From Chrysogorgia sp. JL179-B06 (lineage: Eukaryota > Cnidaria > Anthozoa > Scleralcyonacea > Chrysogorgiidae), in contig JAYKKM010000034.1 of NCBI GenBank assembly GCA_035772405.1, positions 1,775,001 to 1,839,000 on the forward strand: a DNA stretch of 64,000 nucleotides, written 5' to 3'. Below, in pieces: positions 61,201 through 64,000 of this stretch. A program made the translations under genes and the position numbers. The notes beneath the pieces were generated by a model. That model saw nothing but the letters and a program-made list of their open reading frames with translations, did no database searches and was not told the origin of the DNA. Positions within the stretch are counted from its first letter, which is position 1. Every line of letters starts with the position of its first letter.

Positions 61201-62483
61201 AGATCATCACCGAGAACTTTGGGCCGCTCGATTAATACTTTGGCTTGGTAAAGTGCAGAGTCCTTCCTCCACGTCAGCTCTACCATCCTGTTCTTCCCTA
61301 CAGAACTCAAGGAAATCTCATGATGCCTTTATGCCGTACTTGCGCCGACAATCTCCAGCAAGAACCATGCTGCCATTCCGATGCTGACCGAACTCTCCAT
61401 GGTACCTGGGTCACCCTAGAGCTCCAGAAAGCGTTGGAAAAGGGATATCGTTTGGTGAAGGTCGACGAAGTCTGGCACTTCCCTGAACACACCGATGGGC
61501 TCTTCAAAGACTACGTGGACACCTTCTTGAAAATCAAGTAGGAATCGAGTAGATTTCCCAAAGGCTGCCACACCGACGAGAAGAAAGCCTAGTACATCGC
61601 AGAGTACGCTGTCAAAGAAGGTATTCGGTTGGATCCGAATCATATAGTGAAGAATCCTGGTCCGAGGGCGCTGTCTAAACTGATGCTGAATTCCTTTTGG
61701 AGTAAGTTTCATCATGTTATATTCTTAAGGTTAGAGAAATAATTATTCCGTTTTAGGGTTTGTATATCACACATAAACGTACATTAAGTATTTGCCCCCC
61801 TTTCCGGTAAATTCGCACAGCGTCCCAATATGACCCAGGTGAAGATGATATCGGATCCTGCCGAATACTTTGACTTGCTGTCCAGCGACAAAGTGACCGT
61901 GACCGCTGCCAACTTCATTAACGACGAGATAATAGAAGTCCACTACGAGAATGTCGACGAATTCATCGAGGCCAACGGCAAGACGAATGTGGTCATTGCT
62001 GCCTTCACCACCGCCCATGCTCGCCTGAAGCTCTATGCATGGTGTCCTGGAACAACTTGACCGTCGCGTCCTATATTTTGATACCGATTCCATAATCTAT
62101 GTGTCGAAAGAAGGAGATTGGGAACCACCCACCGGTTATTACTTGGGTGAACTCACAGACGAGCTAGACGGGAACCATATTACAACCTTTTTTCAGGAGA
62201 TCCTAAGAACTATAGCTATCAAATGAACAATGGCAAAACCGTATGCAAAGTTCGAGGTATTATCCTTAACTATAGAACTCAGCAAGACGTCAATTTTAAT
62301 GTCATGCAGAATATGGTCAGAGGTGTAGGTCCAGAAAAAGTAACTGTAAATATACCGAATAAAATTGTACGGGATAGAAATAATAAGAGTGTGTTGACAA
62401 GGAGCGAGAGTAAGGATTATCGTGTAGTGTATAATAAGCGTGGGATTATAAATAATTATGATACTTTACCTTATGGATTTTAA
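58268..62483 (+). pseudogene. Type-B DNA polymerase, second Polinton lineage, with introns and many stops
   Basis: Exon 1 (58268-58279) is followed by a 79-bp GT-AG intron (58280-58358). Motifs: zinc pairs (CKLCHIQNCP, CKDC; 59560-59600), Exo I FSDFECTQD (~59933), Exo II ARNFQAYDGYL (~60090), Exo III YCQSDVDIL (~60480), a CLWHGCPRCY insertion (~60830), Pol A VDFCSLYPWW (~61140), Pol B MLNSFW (~61690), Pol C YFDTDSIIY (~62075) and the terminal KVRG (~62250). A second intron (~61702-61806) has a GTAAGT donor but a damaged acceptor (ccg). In-frame stops: 58557, 58665, 59196, 59238, 61233, 61539, 61590. Frameshifts lie near 59430, 59620, 62040 and 62205. All catalytic motifs are visible, but the gene is dead unless stops are recoded. 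It would be a protein-primed replicase. Confidence 0.9.
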
Positions 62484-62512
62484 CTTTGTGTGTTTGTAAA
62501 TATTAGTGGTTC

Positions 62513-62755
62513 TTAGGGCATGTGATTTTTAACTTTGTGTGTAAATAGGAAATTGAAAAATATATTTTTATGAAATTCACTTTTGTCAGGGTCTCTTTCA
62601 GTAAACGTGTCCTGATACTCGGAATAAAAATAAACAATATTTTCCGGAGGATGATCGATAATGACATTTGCGTTGGCTAGCAACTGTTTGACAAAAGTTG
62701 TCTTTCCAGTCTTGGTTCCGCCAGAAATTAAGAGCCCAAATGGATGTGTTAACAC
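62513..62755 (-). pseudogene. Packaging ATPase, N-terminal fragment (Walker A), inverted
   Basis: Begins HPFGLLISGGTKTGKTTFVK, with a Walker A motif GGTKTGKTT, then ENIVYFYSEYQDTF, typical of the FtsK/HerA-type DNA packaging ATPases of Polinton-like viruses. It ends near 62580, before Walker B. The matching C-terminal half is on the opposite strand at 63376-63660. The segment appears to be inverted relative to it. Confidence 0.85.
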
Positions 62756-62818
62756 GAACTTTAATTTATACCATTTAAGACGTTTGGAAACTTTAGTGTT
62801 TCGGATCAGTCTATGTAA

Positions 62819-63008
62819 TTATTTTAATAGAGCTTCGTTGTCTAAAGGACAAGCTCTGGCACGAATCAAATGAGATTGCCTTTCTTCCGAGGATAGTTGG
62901 TCTACGTTAGCCAAATGGTTTGCTAATCTCTGCAAACTTTTCTTTCCGCTGATGGGACAGTCTTTACGCGTCCGAGCATTATACCAACTGAATAGTTTAG
63001 TTCTCTAC
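62819..63008 (-). pseudogene. Degenerate single zinc-finger protein, inverted with the ATPase fragment
   Basis: Open frame ending TAA at 62819-62821. It reads CPISGKKSLQRLANHLANVD followed by SEERQSHLIRARAC, a C2H2-type layout in which the second Cys and second His are replaced. Small proteins of this kind accompany ATPase genes in Polinton-like elements (general knowledge). No ATG is kept. Confidence 0.5.
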
Positions 63009-63039
63009 ATAGAATGTATATGAATTAAGTTTACAACAT

Positions 63040-63265
63040 GGCCCGGAGGGCTTTTTTCATGGCCCTTTGGCCCTATCTCTAAGATACTCCCTTCAAAATT
63101 AGGGGGCCCCAATCCTTCCTTTTGGGGGGCCCTGTGGCCCGCTTGACAAATACATGTACATCTTGATGTGCCCGGTCTCTCCGTTATCCCTAAATCACTC
63201 CATACCCCCACATAATCCCTCATTTTATGATTCATTTCATTTATAAACTGAAAATAAAAACCCAT
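63040..63265. other. Spacer with G/C-run repeats
   Basis: Contains several ggccct/agggcc words (cccggagggctttt, ggccctttggccct, ggggggccctgtggccc). The ORF here is not convincing. Confidence 0.4.
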
Positions 63266-63273
63266 GAGTAAGT

Positions 63274-63347
63274 GCAGAGGGTGGCCAAGTGGATTAAGGC
63301 GCTAGCTTAAAGTCCTAGTGTAGGTGGGTTCGAATCCCATACCCTGC
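63274..63347 (+). tRNA. tRNA-like gene, class-II-like (Leu UAA-like), probably a pseudogene
   Basis: Box A ggtggccaagtggattaagg and box B ggttcgaatcc are intact. The acceptor gcagagg pairs with accctgc except at two positions. The anticodon loop cttaaag would read TAA. The extra arm is too short for a normal tRNA-Leu or tRNA-Ser, and the anticodon stem is imperfect. Confidence 0.55.
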
Positions 63348-63375
63348 AATATATTTTACCACAAGATTTCCCCGT

Positions 63376-63660
63376 ATTCAATTTGTCCAAGGTTTACCTG
63401 ATTCCATGTTGGATAGTATCAATCCAGAGACGCGGAATTTATTTATCATTGACGATATGATGGGAGAAAAAGATGCCGTGATTGCTAAATTATTCACGAA
63501 AAAGTCACACCATGAAACCTCAGTGTTATCTACATCGTACAGAATTTGTTTCATCAAAGTAAAGATCACCGCACCATCTCCCATAACGCCAGTTATCTCG
63601 TTTTAACCAAAAGTGTCCGCGATGCCAGTCAGGTAGTCATGTGTTCAGGGACCAGAACCG
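63376..63660 (+). pseudogene. Packaging ATPase, C-terminal fragment (Walker B)
   Basis: Reads FVQGLPDSMLDSINPETRNL then FIIDDMMGEKDAVIAKLFTK, the Walker B (LFIIDD) and following switch region of the same ATPase family. After a frameshift near 63520 it continues with LFHQSKDHRTISHNASYLVL and KSVRDASQVV. It lies on the strand opposite to the N-terminal half. Confidence 0.83.
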
Positions 63661-63707
63661 GTCTTTTGACATGCTCCATTATTTCGTTAGAAAGCTCGCC
63701 AATTGTT

Positions 63708-63994
63708 CTAAGACAGGAGCGAGTACAAAAGGTAAGAATCCGTCTCCTTTTTGTTGAATAACTCTCCTTTTTTCGTGATCGGGTTTCTCTTATCAGCGAC
63801 AGCCTCAATATGATCTGAGTATGGTGCAAGCTTTTTATACGTTTTTGGACTAATTTTAATCGTTTCACGGCAAATGTTCAATAGGCACTCGGTTATGGCT
63901 TCCAATAATCTGTATCTGCAGCTTTTATGATCGCTTTTCGCATAGAAGGTTTGCACTTTGCCAATACTTTTAAAATATCGTGATTCCTCTTCAT
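63708..63994 (-). pseudogene. Conserved small Polinton protein, frameshifted
   Basis: ATG at 63994 (MKRNHDILKVLAKCKPSMRK) followed, after a frameshift near 63910, by LLEAITECLLNICRETIKIS and YSDHIEAVADKRNPITKKGE. Small basic proteins of this layout are widespread in Polinton-like elements; role unknown. It converges on the ATPase fragment. Confidence 0.6.
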
Positions 63995-64000
63995 GGTCCA

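Noticed and set aside
58268..62483. Alternative genetic code as the explanation for the stops
   Set aside because: All three stop codons occur and frameshifts are also present, so decay is the simpler reading.

Overview
This window is from a eukaryotic, most likely marine-invertebrate, nuclear genome. It is AT-rich and packed with nested mobile elements. The animal cannot be identified from sequence alone. A Ty3/Gypsy-like LTR element, a DIRS/Ngaro-like element, a Penelope-like element with hammerhead-type motifs, piggyBac, hAT, tRNA-derived SINEs and two Polinton/adintovirus-like elements together suit a cnidarian-grade animal best (inference). No ordinary intact host gene is certain.

Layout. 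1-9270: a ~155-bp satellite, split at 2418-7792 by a young LTR retrotransposon with identical LTRs and an open 1455-codon Gag-Pol frame. 9563-10343: the 3' end of a Penelope-like element (GIY-YIG nuclease). 10548-11737: four near-identical 276-bp tRNA-SINE tandem units between (TA)n tracts. 13164-17941: a decayed DIRS/Ngaro-like element (Gag, RT-RNase H, tyrosine recombinase, split direct repeats). 18405-18870: a ~28-bp minisatellite.

19137-56633 is one minus-strand Polinton/adintovirus-like element, blown apart by later insertions. Without the insertions it would be roughly 8-9 kb. In transcriptional order it holds a large capsid-module protein, a LamG/jelly-roll-like protein, small membrane proteins, a BRO-N + VRR-NUC nuclease, coiled-coil proteins, a zinc-ribbon protein that may be VLTF3-like, a small basic protein, and the N-terminal half of a protein-primed type DNA polymerase B. 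It is broken by a 7.0-kb element (E1, 20082-27117), a piggyBac copy (28840-31101), a 9.9-kb hAT-type composite (31188-41050) that itself contains a 5.8-kb element (E3, 34130-39962), and a 9.2-kb element (E2, 42755-51942). E1, E2 and E3 share CACTG(T/C)AAAAA termini, TA target duplications and subterminal arrays of short palindromes. They lack a recognisable transposase. E2 carries a three-exon gene with consistent splice phases.

56640-64000 begins with an intergenic region holding repeated ACGTCA motifs. It is followed by a second, plus-strand Polinton-like element of another polymerase lineage: a PolB pseudogene with two spliceosomal introns and many in-frame stops, then a packaging ATPase split by an apparent inversion, a degenerate zinc-finger protein, a tRNA-like gene and a conserved small protein.

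The most notable points are the E1/E2/E3 transposon group and its cargo, the BRO-N/VRR-NUC gene in the viral cluster, the start-stop-coupled integrase C-terminus in the young LTR element, and the inversion that splits the ATPase.
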